This document shows, piece by piece, positions 40,522-48,019 of a stretch of DNA of 64,000 bases (positions are counted from its first letter, which is position 1; every line of letters starts with the position of its first letter). The DNA lies in assembly GCA_050014015.1 (NCBI GenBank), contig JBEKEC010000049.1, forward strand, positions 1 through 64,000, in the 5' to 3' direction. The notes below the pieces were generated by a model. It saw only the letters and a program-made list of their open reading frames with translations, was not told where the DNA came from and did no database searches. Made by a program: the position numbers and the translations under genes. Origin of the DNA: PALSA-1353 sp050014015. Lineage in GTDB: Bacteria > Planctomycetota > Phycisphaerae > Tepidisphaerales > Tepidisphaeraceae.

Positions 40522-41248
40522 AAACATCCGCGATTTTGCGACTGATGCGCACAAATCGGTGGATGACAAACCCTTCGGCGGCGGTCCCGGCATGGTCATG
40601 ATGTGCCAGACCCTGTTCGACGCCGTCGAGTCGGTCGAGCGGCAGGATGCGGAAAGGGCTTCGCCCTCCGCCGCGGAAAGGGCTTCGCCCTCCGCCGCGG
40701 AAAGGGCTTCGCCCTCCGCCGCGGAAAGGGCTTCGCCCTCCGCGGCTTCCAAGAGCGTTCGCATTCTGCTGACCCCGCAAGGACGCTTGTTCGATCAGTC
40801 GGTGGCCGAGGAGTTGGCCGCGAAGGATCGATTGTTGCTCATTGCGGGCCATTACGAAGGTTTCGATGACCGGATCGCGCGGGGTTTGCAGCCGATGGAA
40901 TTGAGCATTGGCGATTACGTATTGAGCGGCGGAGAATTGGCGGCGATGGTGGTGTTGGACGCGGTGGTGCGGCTTTTGCCGGGCGCGCTGGGGGCGGAGG
41001 AAGGCGCGGCGGATGAGTCGTTCGCCGATGGATTGCTGGAGTATCCGCAGTACACCCGGCCGCGGGAATTCCGGGGAATGACGGCGCCCCAGGTCTTGCT
41101 CGGCGGCAACCATGCCGAGATCGCCAAGTGGAGGCTGGAACAGAAAAAGCAAAGGACCAAGGAGCGCCGGCCGGATTTGTGGCAGGCCTATTTGCGGAAG
41201 ATATCCGGCGGCGTAGCCGATAAACCGGACGGCGTAGCCGATAAGTGA
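40448..41248 (+). CDS. trmD: tRNA (guanine-N1-)-methyltransferase, 5' end disrupted
   Basis: TrmD methylates G37 of tRNAs to prevent frameshifting and is normally essential. The intact frame from ATG 40448 encodes MFDAVLGTSIPKRAAEKGL, DDKPFGGGPGMVM, the knot region LIAGHYEGFDDRI, YVLSGGELAAMV and LEYPQYTRPREFRG, ending in a DUF-free basic tail. It lacks the first strand (MRIDILTLFPE), which lies out of frame upstream because of a 74-bp duplication. No ribosome site precedes this ATG. Residues about 68-99 are four ERASPSAA repeats in a surface loop, and the tail GGVADKPDGVADK is also a tandem duplicate. The gene is either recently damaged, phase-variable or mis-assembled. Confidence 0.85.
   Translation: MFDAVLGTSIPKRAAEKGLVSYHLTNIRDFATDAHKSVDDKPFGGGPGMVMMCQTLFDAVESVERQDAERASPSAAERASPSAAERASPSAAERASPSAASKSVRILLTPQGRLFDQSVAEELAAKDRLLLIAGHYEGFDDRIARGLQPMELSIGDYVLSGGELAAMVVLDAVVRLLPGALGAEEGAADESFADGLLEYPQYTRPREFRGMTAPQVLLGGNHAEIAKWRLEQKKQRTKERRPDLWQAYLRKISGGVADKPDGVADK
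40649..40743 (+). repeat. in-frame 24-bp palindromic tandem repeat within trmD
   Basis: There are four units (the last slightly shortened) with arms GCGGAAAGGGC and GCCCTCCGC around TTC, encoding (ERASPSAA)n. They interrupt TrmD between the helix ending VESVERQDA and the strand SVRILLTPQGR. Confidence 0.9.
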
Positions 41249-41265
41249 TGAATCGAATACCGTAG

Positions 41266-41271
41266 TATAAT
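41266..41271 (+). promoter_or_regulatory. TATAAT -10 element before rplS
   Basis: A perfect TATAAT lies 39 bases upstream of the rplS ATG with no clear -35. It could give rplS transcription independent of the damaged trmD region. Confidence 0.4.
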
Positions 41272-41309
41272 TGCGTATCCCGCCGAAAGACGGTGGATCG
41301 GAGCAGGTC

Positions 41310-41720
41310 ATGACAAACAAACTCGTACAATACGTTGAGCAGCCGCATTTGAAGAAGGACGTCCCGCAGTTTGCGGTGGGGGACACGGTGGACGTGGCCA
41401 CTCGGATCATCGAAGGCGAGAAGGAGCGCATCCAGGTCTTCAGCGGGGTGGTGATCATGAAAAAGGGCGCGGGGATCAACGAGACGTTCACGGTGAGGCG
41501 AATCGTGAACAACGAAGGCGTGGAGCGGATTTTCCCGCTGCATTCGCCGTTTATCTCGCGCGTGACGGTGAAGCGGAGCGGCGAGGCGAGGCGCGCCAAG
41601 CTCTTTTACCTGCGCGATCGCGTGGGCAAGGCGACCCGGCTTACCGAGAAGCGCAAAGAAAAGAAGGGCGAGGGGCCGGAGACCACGGAGAAGCCCGAAT
41701 TGGCCGCGTCGGGAGCGTGA
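41310..41720 (+). CDS. rplS: 50S ribosomal protein L19
   Basis: The 136-residue protein is L19: VGDTVDVATRIIEGEKERIQVFSGVVI, the GINETFTVRRI strand, GVERIFPLHSPFI and the RAKLFYLRDRVGKATRL end at about 113. A charged tail (KRKEKKGEGPETTEKPEL) follows. It sits at the 30S-50S interface. The ATG at 41310 follows GGAGCAGG. It is the third gene of the rpsP-trmD-rplS set, and it ends just before a TTCGAA palindromic element. Confidence 0.95.
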   Translation: MTNKLVQYVEQPHLKKDVPQFAVGDTVDVATRIIEGEKERIQVFSGVVIMKKGAGINETFTVRRIVNNEGVERIFPLHSPFISRVTVKRSGEARRAKLFYLRDRVGKATRLTEKRKEKKGEGPETTEKPELAASGA

Positions 41721-41723
41721 GAG

Positions 41724-41854
41724 CAAATTCGAAATTCGAAGCTCGAAATTCGAATCAAATTCGAAGTCCAAAATTCGAAACGGGATCTTGGTTGGCATTT
41801 CAAGTTTTGAATTTCGAATTTGATTCGTCATTCGAATTTCGAGTTTCGAATTTT
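41724..41854. repeat. TTCGAA-rich long palindromic element, copy 2
   Basis: Units of AAATTCGAA on the left (from 41724) pair with TTCGAATTT units on the right (to 41854), sharing the internal TTTGATTCGTCATTCG with the other two copies. It fills most of the rplS-yraN gap. Confidence 0.85.
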
Positions 41855-41900
41855 CCCATTGGGGTTGCAGCCGAACGGCCGCAGGGCATAATCCTCCATC

Positions 41901-42299
41901 ATGTTTGAATGGTTGACCAGTTGGTTCAAGCCCGCGTCGCCGCGCGATGCGCTGGGCCAGCGCGGGGAGAACGTGGCCGCGCGGTTTCTTCGCAATCAGG
42001 GCTACAAAATCATCGAGCGGAATTTCAGGTGCGAAGTGGGTGAGGTGGACATCATCGCGCGGGATGGGAAAACGCTGGTTTTCGTGGAGGTCAAAACCCG
42101 GGCGTACGATGATCCCACGCCGGAGGATCAGATCAATCAGCCCAAGCGGCACCAGTTGACCAAGGCGGCGACGTTTTACCTGTCGCGTTACGGCACTCCG
42201 CAGCCGCCGGCCAGGTTCGACGTGGTCGCCATCGTCTGGCCGAGCGGGCGCGATCCGCAGATTCGGCACACGACCGACGCGTTCGAGGCGACGTTTTAG
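41901..42299 (+). CDS. yraN: YraN/UPF0102 family endonuclease-fold protein
   Basis: The 132-residue protein has the UPF0102 pattern: LGQRGENVAARFLRNQGYKIIERNFRC near 21-48, GEVDIIARDGKTLVFVEVKTR near 51-71, and an RHQLTKAATFYL helix. The E-x-D/E-V-K set is a PD-(D/E)XK nuclease-like core; activity is unproven in the family. It lies in the usual place downstream of rplS and upstream of tatD. ATG 41901 is the only good start. Confidence 0.9.
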   Translation: MFEWLTSWFKPASPRDALGQRGENVAARFLRNQGYKIIERNFRCEVGEVDIIARDGKTLVFVEVKTRAYDDPTPEDQINQPKRHQLTKAATFYLSRYGTPQPPARFDVVAIVWPSGRDPQIRHTTDAFEATF

Positions 42300-42325
42300 A
42301 ACACAATTGATAATTGACAATTGCA

Positions 42326-43087
42326 ATGATCGATACGCATTGCCATCTGACCGATCCAAGGCTCGTCGAGCAACTCGATGCGGTTTTGGCGAGGGCTGCG
42401 GCGGCGGGCGTCGGGAATATCGTCACCATCGGCACGCATCCGGCGGATTGGGATGCGGTGCTGGGGGTGACGAAACGGCGCCCAAACGTCCGCTGCGCGG
42501 TGGGCGCGCATCCCAACTATTGCCATGAAATTCAGTTTGAGCAGCTTGCGCGGCTGCGGGATTTCTGCCCCGACCCGGCTGTCGTCGCGCTGGGGGAGAT
42601 GGGATTGGACTATCATTACGATTCGTCGCCCCGGCCCAAACAGGCGGAGTATTTTGAGGCGCAGTTGGACCTGGCGCGGGAAGTGGGATTGCCGGTGGTG
42701 ATTCATTGCCGGGACGCGGTCCAGGATTGCCTGGCTATGCTTCAACGGTTTTCCGGGGTGAGGGCGGTGTTCCATTGTTTTACCGGAACGGCGGAGGAAG
42801 CGCGGCGGATTTGGGACGCGGGACATTTGACCGGATTCACCGGGGTCGTGACGTTTGGCAACGGCCAGGCGCTGCGCGAAATCGCCGCCGATGCGCCGCA
42901 GGATCGAATCCTCGTCGAGACCGATGCCCCGTATCTCACGCCCGAGCCCATGCGCAAACAAAAGGTCAATGAGCCGGCGATGGTGGTTCACACCGCGGCG
43001 GTGGTGGCGGCGGCGCGGGGGATCAGCCTGGAAAAACTGGATCAGATCACGACCGCCAATGCGATGGGGTTTTATCGGTGGGGTTAA
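42326..43087 (+). CDS. tatD: TatD family metal-dependent hydrolase (DNase)
   Basis: The 253-residue TIM-barrel enzyme has metal ligands in DTHCHL (3-8), GEMGLDYHYD near 90, the HCR near 128, FHCFTG near 150 and the catalytic Asp in VETDAPYL near 203. The family removes nucleotides from 3' ends of DNA and acts in DNA repair. ATG 42326 is chosen; an upstream TTG would add four residues. It is the last gene of the rpsP operon, 26 bases after yraN. Confidence 0.93.
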   Translation: MIDTHCHLTDPRLVEQLDAVLARAAAAGVGNIVTIGTHPADWDAVLGVTKRRPNVRCAVGAHPNYCHEIQFEQLARLRDFCPDPAVVALGEMGLDYHYDSSPRPKQAEYFEAQLDLAREVGLPVVIHCRDAVQDCLAMLQRFSGVRAVFHCFTGTAEEARRIWDAGHLTGFTGVVTFGNGQALREIAADAPQDRILVETDAPYLTPEPMRKQKVNEPAMVVHTAAVVAAARGISLEKLDQITTANAMGFYRWG

Positions 43088-43097
43088 TGGGGGATGA

Positions 43098-43115
43098 CCC
43101 GGCCAAAGGCCGGGG
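43098..43115. terminator. CCCGGCC/GGCCGGG hairpin between tatD and fliS
   Basis: Perfect 7-bp arms around AAA in the convergent gap (43088-43132). There is no T run, so its use as a bidirectional terminator is tentative. Confidence 0.4.
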
Positions 43116-43132
43116 CTAATGGAGAGAGAATT

Positions 43133-43591
43133 TTAGCCTTGCATGCTGATGCTGGCTTCCATCCGGCCGTCGGGGGCGGGGATGTCGAGCTTGGCGGCGG
43201 CGGCGGCGGCCTTCTGCTTGCCCAGGCTCTCCATCAGCATCGCCCACGTCTGACGCTGGAATTTCAGCACGTTGAGCGCTTCGTCCAACGATTCGACGTG
43301 GTGATTCAGATTCGCATCGACCAGGCGGCGATAGGCGAAGGTGTAAAGACCCTTGAGCCGTTTGCAAAGTTCGGGCAAGACATCGGGCTTCAGGGCGCAG
43401 ATAAGTTGATTGACGATGGCCTGGGCTTTGGTCAGCGCCTGGTAGCTTTGCTCGAAGTTCTTTTTTTCAAGCGCGATCCGGGCCTGTTCGCAAAAGCGGA
43501 TCGCGCCGTCGAACAACATCATCTGCAACTGCTCGGCCGTCGCGGTCAACACCTTCGTTCGCAGATATTTTTGCGCGGCTTGTGGATTCAT
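43133..43591 (-). CDS. fliS: flagellar chaperone FliS
   Basis: The 152-residue helical protein fits FliS: YLRTKVLTATAEQLQMMLFDGAIRFCEQARIALE near 9-43, the Y/F QALTKAQAIVNQLICAL helix, and AYRRLVDANLNHHVESLDEAL near 87-107. FliS binds flagellin to prevent early polymerisation and aids its export. It lies 20 bases downstream of fliD on the same strand. The Ala/Lys-rich end (KQKAAAAAAKLDIP) is longer than usual. Confidence 0.92.
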   Translation of the reverse strand: MNPQAAQKYLRTKVLTATAEQLQMMLFDGAIRFCEQARIALEKKNFEQSYQALTKAQAIVNQLICALKPDVLPELCKRLKGLYTFAYRRLVDANLNHHVESLDEALNVLKFQRQTWAMLMESLGKQKAAAAAAKLDIPAPDGRMEASISMQG

Positions 43592-43611
43592 ATCGCTCTA
43601 CAAAACTCCAA

Positions 43612-46392
43612 CTATGAGCTGGAGGACGAGCTGCTCGCCGATGATCCGATCGAGGTGCCGCCGGTGCTTGTGGTCGAGAGCTTGATGCTGCTTAACGCGG
43701 TCAACAGAGTGCCCTGAGTTTGAAGCGTCGCCAGCGTGCTTTCCATGTTGTTGAACTCGTTCTCCAATTGCGTTTTCTTCTCGGCAAGAATGGAGTTCAG
43801 GCTGTTAATCTGGTCGTTGTATTGTTGTATTTCGGTGGTCAGGGTGTTGTTTTGAAGCGTGAGCGTTCCGCTGACCGGATCGGTGAGGGCGGTCATGGCG
43901 TTGTTGATGACGTTGCCCAGGCCGATGGATGCGGTGCTGAAAAGGTCCTGAACGGCATTGGGATCGTTGGCGAAGGCGGTCTGGAACGTGCTGGGGTCGA
44001 AGTTCAGGGTCGCGCCGCTGTTGACGTTGCCGTTGGTGTTGACCGTAATGCCGATTTGGGCGAGGTCTTTGTATTGGCCGGCGCCCTGCACCACGGTGTT
44101 GATCATGTTGTAGATGGATTCCTGGACTTGCTGGGTTGCGCCGTCGCCGAGCAGGATGCCGCCGGTGTTGTTCGTGGTGTCGTATTGAGTGTCGGTCGTG
44201 ATGGTGCCGACCAGGGAGTTGAAATCGGTGACGAAGTTCTGAAGTTGGGCGGAGACGTTGGTGGGATCGGGGGTGACGCTGAGGCTCACGGGGCTGCTGC
44301 TGGCGCTGACGAGGCTGACGGTGACGCCCTTGATGACATTGGACAATTGATTGGTGTTTGAGGTGATGAGCAGGGGTTGGGAGCCGCCGGATCCGCCATA
44401 GAAAACCGCGGCATCCTGGGCATTGACGAGGTTGCGAATGCCCAGGTTGGTGGTTCCGCTGTCGATGACGACGCGGCCGGCCTCGCCGGAATTGACGGCC
44501 GTGAGCGACAGCCGATAGGGCGCGCTGCTGGAGCCGTCGTTGATGATATTGGCGGTGACGCCGAAGCCGAGTTTGTTGATCTTGGATTGCAGGGACGCCA
44601 GGGTATCGGTGCTGGTGACGGTGATGGTTTTTTGCTCCGCGCCGTCGAGGGTGGTTCCGGTGGCGGCGCCGGCGATGTTGAGATTCGCGGCGGTGGCGCC
44701 GCCGTTGACATCGGTGACCGTCAACTTTCCAGTGCCGCCGGCGGTGTCGGTCAGGAGGATGCCGTTGCCGGTGGAATTGATCGAAGCGGTGACGCCGATT
44801 TTCTTGGCGTTGATCGCGTTGATCACGTCGCCGATGGTGTTGTAGGTTCCCTGCGTGAGATCGACGGTGGCGACCGCGCCGGTGGAATTCTGGATTTGGA
44901 ACTGGCCGAGGCTCACCCCGGCGCCGCCGTTGTAATTGCTGAGCAGCGTGTTGAGAGAGACGTATTGCCGCTGAAGATTTGTGCCGTCGACGGCGCCGGT
45001 ATCGGAAGTTCCGGCGATTCCCAGGGCGGTGGCAGTGGTGGTCGAACCGACGTTGCCGATGACGAGATTTCCGTTTGCGGCGGCGCCGCTGGTGTCGGTG
45101 ATTTGCAGGCCGGTTCCGGATGAGTTCAGGGCTGCGGTGACGTCGATGCCCAGGGTGTTGGTATTGATGTCGTTGATGACGTCGCTGAGGGAGGTTGCGC
45201 CGGACAGGTCGATCTGGCCGGAGTGTCCGCTACGGTCGGTAATGGAAATGGCGCCAAGGGTCAACCCCGATCCGCCGTTGAGGGATCGCACGAGGACGGA
45301 ATCCAGCCCGGCGATGAGTGGCGCGCCCTGGATGGTGTTGCCGGAGGCGGCCGCGGTGAGGCCGAGGTCGGAGGCGGCTTGCGAGCCGTTCTTGGGCGCG
45401 ATGGTGAACGTGCCGCTTCCACCGCTGGTATCGGTGAGGGTAATGCCGTTGCCCGCGGAATTGATCGATGCCTTGAGCTTCGTTCCGCCGGCGGTGTTGA
45501 TGTCGTTGAGCAAGTCGCCGACCGTGGTTGCGCCGTTGAGCGACACGTTGACGTTCGTCCCATCGCTCACGGTGACGGTGAAGTCGGTCTGCCCGGCGGT
45601 GGTGGTGGCGATGCCGTTGCCGTCGTTGAGTTGCGAAATGGACGTGGCGGTGGAGATGTAATTGATGTCGGACCCGGTGAGTGTGTTACCGGAAGCGGCG
45701 CCGGCGATGCCGAGGTTCGCCGCCGTCGTCCCGCCGTTGAGGTCCTCGATGGAAAGGGTGCCGGTTCCGCCGGTTTGATCGGTGATTTGCAGGCCGTCAT
45801 TCGTGACGGCGGCGTGGACGCTGATGCCGGTGGCGTTGTTGATCTGGCTGACCACGTCGTCGAGGTTGATATCGTTCGAGGTATTAATGACGGTGGAGTT
45901 GCCGCCACGGTCGGTGATCCGGAATTGGCCCTGGGCGACGCCCGAGCCGCCGTTGAGTTGGGAGAGCGGGGTTTGGGAATAGGCCTCGCCGCCGCCGGCT
46001 TCCAGCGTGATGGTCCCGGCGCCGACGGGGGCGGAACTGGTGTTGGCGAATCCGTTGCTGATGCTCTGCTGGGTGGAGACGAGCTGGGCGACCTGAAACT
46101 GATAGTTGCCGACGGCCGCCCCGACGCCGGCCGTGGCCGTCAGGACGTTGGGATTGCTGCTGTTGGTCGTGGCTGCCTGAAAAGTCTGCGGCAAGGCCAG
46201 GTTCTGCCCGATCTGCTGCATGGCGGTCAATTGCGTTTCGAGCGATGAATACGCCTGCTGCTGATCCTTCGCGGAGGTGATCTGCGTTTGCAGAAGAGTG
46301 ACGGGCTGTGAATCGATGGAGATCAGCCCATCAATAATGGCCCCGGTGTTGATCCCGCTGATGATGCCAATGTTGGAAGTGATCTGCGCCAT
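43612..46392 (-). CDS. fliD: flagellar hook-associated protein 2 (filament cap)
   Basis: The 926-residue protein is about twice the common FliD length. The N-terminal FliD_N region (SGINTGAIIDGLISIDSQPVTLLQTQI) and the C-terminal coiled helices (LTTEIQQYNDQINSLNSILAEKKTQLENEF) mark the family. The middle carries several flagellin-IN-type modules, each with an ITDTSGG or LTDTAGGTG turn and an NINAKK or DINTAGG helix, which explains the length. It caps the growing flagellar filament and guides flagellin folding. It precedes fliS and follows a small gene. Confidence 0.93.
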   Translation of the reverse strand: MAQITSNIGIISGINTGAIIDGLISIDSQPVTLLQTQITSAKDQQQAYSSLETQLTAMQQIGQNLALPQTFQAATTNSSNPNVLTATAGVGAAVGNYQFQVAQLVSTQQSISNGFANTSSAPVGAGTITLEAGGGEAYSQTPLSQLNGGSGVAQGQFRITDRGGNSTVINTSNDINLDDVVSQINNATGISVHAAVTNDGLQITDQTGGTGTLSIEDLNGGTTAANLGIAGAASGNTLTGSDINYISTATSISQLNDGNGIATTTAGQTDFTVTVSDGTNVNVSLNGATTVGDLLNDINTAGGTKLKASINSAGNGITLTDTSGGSGTFTIAPKNGSQAASDLGLTAAASGNTIQGAPLIAGLDSVLVRSLNGGSGLTLGAISITDRSGHSGQIDLSGATSLSDVINDINTNTLGIDVTAALNSSGTGLQITDTSGAAANGNLVIGNVGSTTTATALGIAGTSDTGAVDGTNLQRQYVSLNTLLSNYNGGAGVSLGQFQIQNSTGAVATVDLTQGTYNTIGDVINAINAKKIGVTASINSTGNGILLTDTAGGTGKLTVTDVNGGATAANLNIAGAATGTTLDGAEQKTITVTSTDTLASLQSKINKLGFGVTANIINDGSSSAPYRLSLTAVNSGEAGRVVIDSGTTNLGIRNLVNAQDAAVFYGGSGGSQPLLITSNTNQLSNVIKGVTVSLVSASSSPVSLSVTPDPTNVSAQLQNFVTDFNSLVGTITTDTQYDTTNNTGGILLGDGATQQVQESIYNMINTVVQGAGQYKDLAQIGITVNTNGNVNSGATLNFDPSTFQTAFANDPNAVQDLFSTASIGLGNVINNAMTALTDPVSGTLTLQNNTLTTEIQQYNDQINSLNSILAEKKTQLENEFNNMESTLATLQTQGTLLTALSSIKLSTTSTGGTSIGSSASSSSSSS

Positions 46393-46409
46393 GGAAGTGA
46401 GCTATCTAA

Positions 46410-46646
46410 CTAATCGTCCAAAACGCTTCCGCGATATAAAACCGACCAATCCCGGTTGGCCGGATCGGCAATGGCGGCGTCGGTCTTGGCCTGGACATCG
46501 CCGGCTACCCGATCGAGGGCGGGCACGTCGTTCAGCAGTTGTCCAATAGCCCAGCGATCCAGAAACAGTAAACAAGCCCGGCGAACGTCGCGAAGCCTTC
46601 GCGCGGTGTCCACCCATTGCGGGTCCCGATTTTTGGGGCGATCCAT
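46410..46646 (-). CDS. small protein upstream of fliD
   Basis: The 78-residue product (MDRPKNRDPQWVDTARRLRDVRRACLLFLDRW...) is charged and helical. It ends 17 bases before the fliD start on the same strand, so it is likely co-transcribed with fliD-fliS. A flagellar accessory or export-chaperone role is possible from position only; no family is recognised. Confidence 0.6.
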   Translation of the reverse strand: MDRPKNRDPQWVDTARRLRDVRRACLLFLDRWAIGQLLNDVPALDRVAGDVQAKTDAAIADPANRDWSVLYRGSVLDD

Positions 46647-46653
46647 AGGCTAT

Positions 46654-46661
46654 TTATCGGA
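46654..46661 (-). promoter_or_regulatory. possible sigma-28 -10 element
   Basis: Read on the minus strand, TCCGATAA matches the GCCGATAA -10 of flagellar sigma-28 promoters at seven of eight bases. No good TAAA -35 is at the correct distance, and it is only eight bases from the start of the small gene, so this is weak. Confidence 0.25.
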
Positions 46662-46902
46662 ACCAGCGGGTTGGAAACATGAACGGCGGGGCGTTGCACG
46701 ACCCGAGTCGGCAAACCTCGGCACAGAATCGGCATGGCCTGCGAATCCTCCAATAAACTTGACCCGGCAATGCCCGCGCGCAGGATGGGCGACGGGGCCG
46801 TACCAATGTCCTAACCAATGCCTAACTCGGTTTTGATTTGCAAGGGGAAATTTGGCAGTGGGTCATTTTGAGATATTCTGTTTTTGCGGCGACGTTTGGA
46901 TC

Positions 46903-46937
46903 AATACGGCGGGCAAAGATCGCCGGCTACGCGCGGA
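46903..46937. repeat. degenerate AA-centre hairpin repeat (CGGCG arms), copy 3
   Basis: GATCAATACGGCGGGC with AAAGAT and CGCCGGCTACGCG is similar to 16788-16822, with damaged inner arms but intact outer CGGCG/CGCCG pairing. Confidence 0.55.
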
Positions 46938-46953
46938 AATTGTCGTCGTAATA

Positions 46954-47016
46954 AAGGGGACATTCAAGATTTCGTTGTTCTTGGCTCGCAAGTTCGGAAA
47001 TCTTGAATGTCCCCTT
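46954..47016. repeat. GGGGACATTCAAGATTT inverted repeat, copy 1
   Basis: A perfect 20-bp arm pair (46954-46973 and 46997-47016) with a 23-base centre. Copies at 51010 and 52043 keep the arms but have unrelated centres. It lies 69 bases before rph in a 439-base gap (46647-47085) with nothing else recognisable. Confidence 0.9.
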
Positions 47017-47085
47017 AAAAAGCCCAAGCAACAGGGGACGCGGGCTCGCATGTACATCCTGCGCCGGCGGCGGTAGCCTCTGGGA

Positions 47086-47901
47086 ATGCGATCTGACGGA
47101 CGAAAAGCCAATCAGCTTCGGGAGATTTCGATCACGCGGGGGTTTACGCAGACGCCGGCGGGGTCGGTGCTTTGGCAGCAGGGGAAGACCGTGGTGCTGT
47201 GCACGGTTTCGGAGGCGGTGGATTTGCCGCCGTGGTTTGATGAGCGGAGAGCGGGGGGATGGGTGACGGCGGAATACGTGATGTTGCCGGGGTCTACGCC
47301 GCAGAGGAAACCTTGGCCGAAGATCGGGCATACGGATTCGCGGGGGACGGAGATTCAGCGGCTCATCGGGCGGTCGTTGCGGGCGGCGGTGGATTTGAGC
47401 AAGATCGGGCCGCATACGCTGGCGGTGGATTGCCAGGTGCTTCAGGCGGATGGGGGGACGCGGACGGCGTGTATATCGGCGGCGTACGTGGCGCTGCGGG
47501 ATGCGGTGGGGAAGTTGCCGGAACTGATGCCGACGCCGAAGGTGATTTCCAAAAGTACGATCGATCCGATCAATGGGGAGACGCTGCCCAGATATGATCC
47601 TTCGCTGTATGAGCCGAAGGCGGCGCTGGTGGATCAGCTTGCGGCCGTGAGCGTGGGGCTGGTGGATGGGGAGGTTTTGCTCGATCTGGATTATGAGGAT
47701 GACTCGCGGGCGCAGGTGGATATGAACGTCGCATATACGGCCAGCGGGAAATTCGTCGAGATTCAGGCGAGCGCGGAAAATGGGGTGGGGTTTAGCCGGG
47801 TGGAGATGGATCGGATGTTGGATATGGCGGCGAAGGGATGTATGGAAATCATGGAGCGGATGAAGGGGGCGGGGGAAATTCGAAATTCGAAATTCGAATG
47901 A
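47086..47901 (+). CDS. rph: ribonuclease PH
   Basis: The 271-residue phosphorolytic 3'-5' exonuclease trims tRNA 3' ends. Hallmarks are the RSDGRKANQLREISITRGF start, GSVLWQQGKTVVLCTVSEAVDLPPW, SRGTEIQRLIGRSLRAAVDL and the DCQVLQADGGTRTACISAAYVAL core. Typical length is 240-250; the last nine codons (GEIRNSKFE) and the stop come from a TTCGAA palindromic element at 47876, so the end was rewritten by insertion. rsmD, convergent, ends in the other half of the same element. Confidence 0.94.
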   Translation: MRSDGRKANQLREISITRGFTQTPAGSVLWQQGKTVVLCTVSEAVDLPPWFDERRAGGWVTAEYVMLPGSTPQRKPWPKIGHTDSRGTEIQRLIGRSLRAAVDLSKIGPHTLAVDCQVLQADGGTRTACISAAYVALRDAVGKLPELMPTPKVISKSTIDPINGETLPRYDPSLYEPKAALVDQLAAVSVGLVDGEVLLDLDYEDDSRAQVDMNVAYTASGKFVEIQASAENGVGFSRVEMDRMLDMAAKGCMEIMERMKGAGEIRNSKFE

Positions 47902-48019
47902 CGAATCAAATTCGAAGTCTGAAATTCGAATTTTGAATTTCGAAATTGATTCGTCATTCGAATTTCGAGTTTCCGCGCAGCGGCTTGATTCGTCATTCGA
48001 GTTTCGAGTTTCGAATTTC
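47876..48019. repeat. TTCGAA-rich long palindromic element, copy 3, at the ends of two convergent genes
   Basis: GAAATTCGAAATTCGAA units (from 47876) pair with TTCGAGTTTCGAATTTC (to 48019). An internal TTGATTCGTCATTCGA segment is duplicated (about 47947 and 47985). It encodes the last codons of both rph and rsmD. Confidence 0.9.

Noticed and set aside
19501..40743. The tandem 21-24 bp repeats as a CRISPR array
   Set aside because: Repeats are directly adjacent without spacers, are in frame inside genes and have no cas genes nearby.
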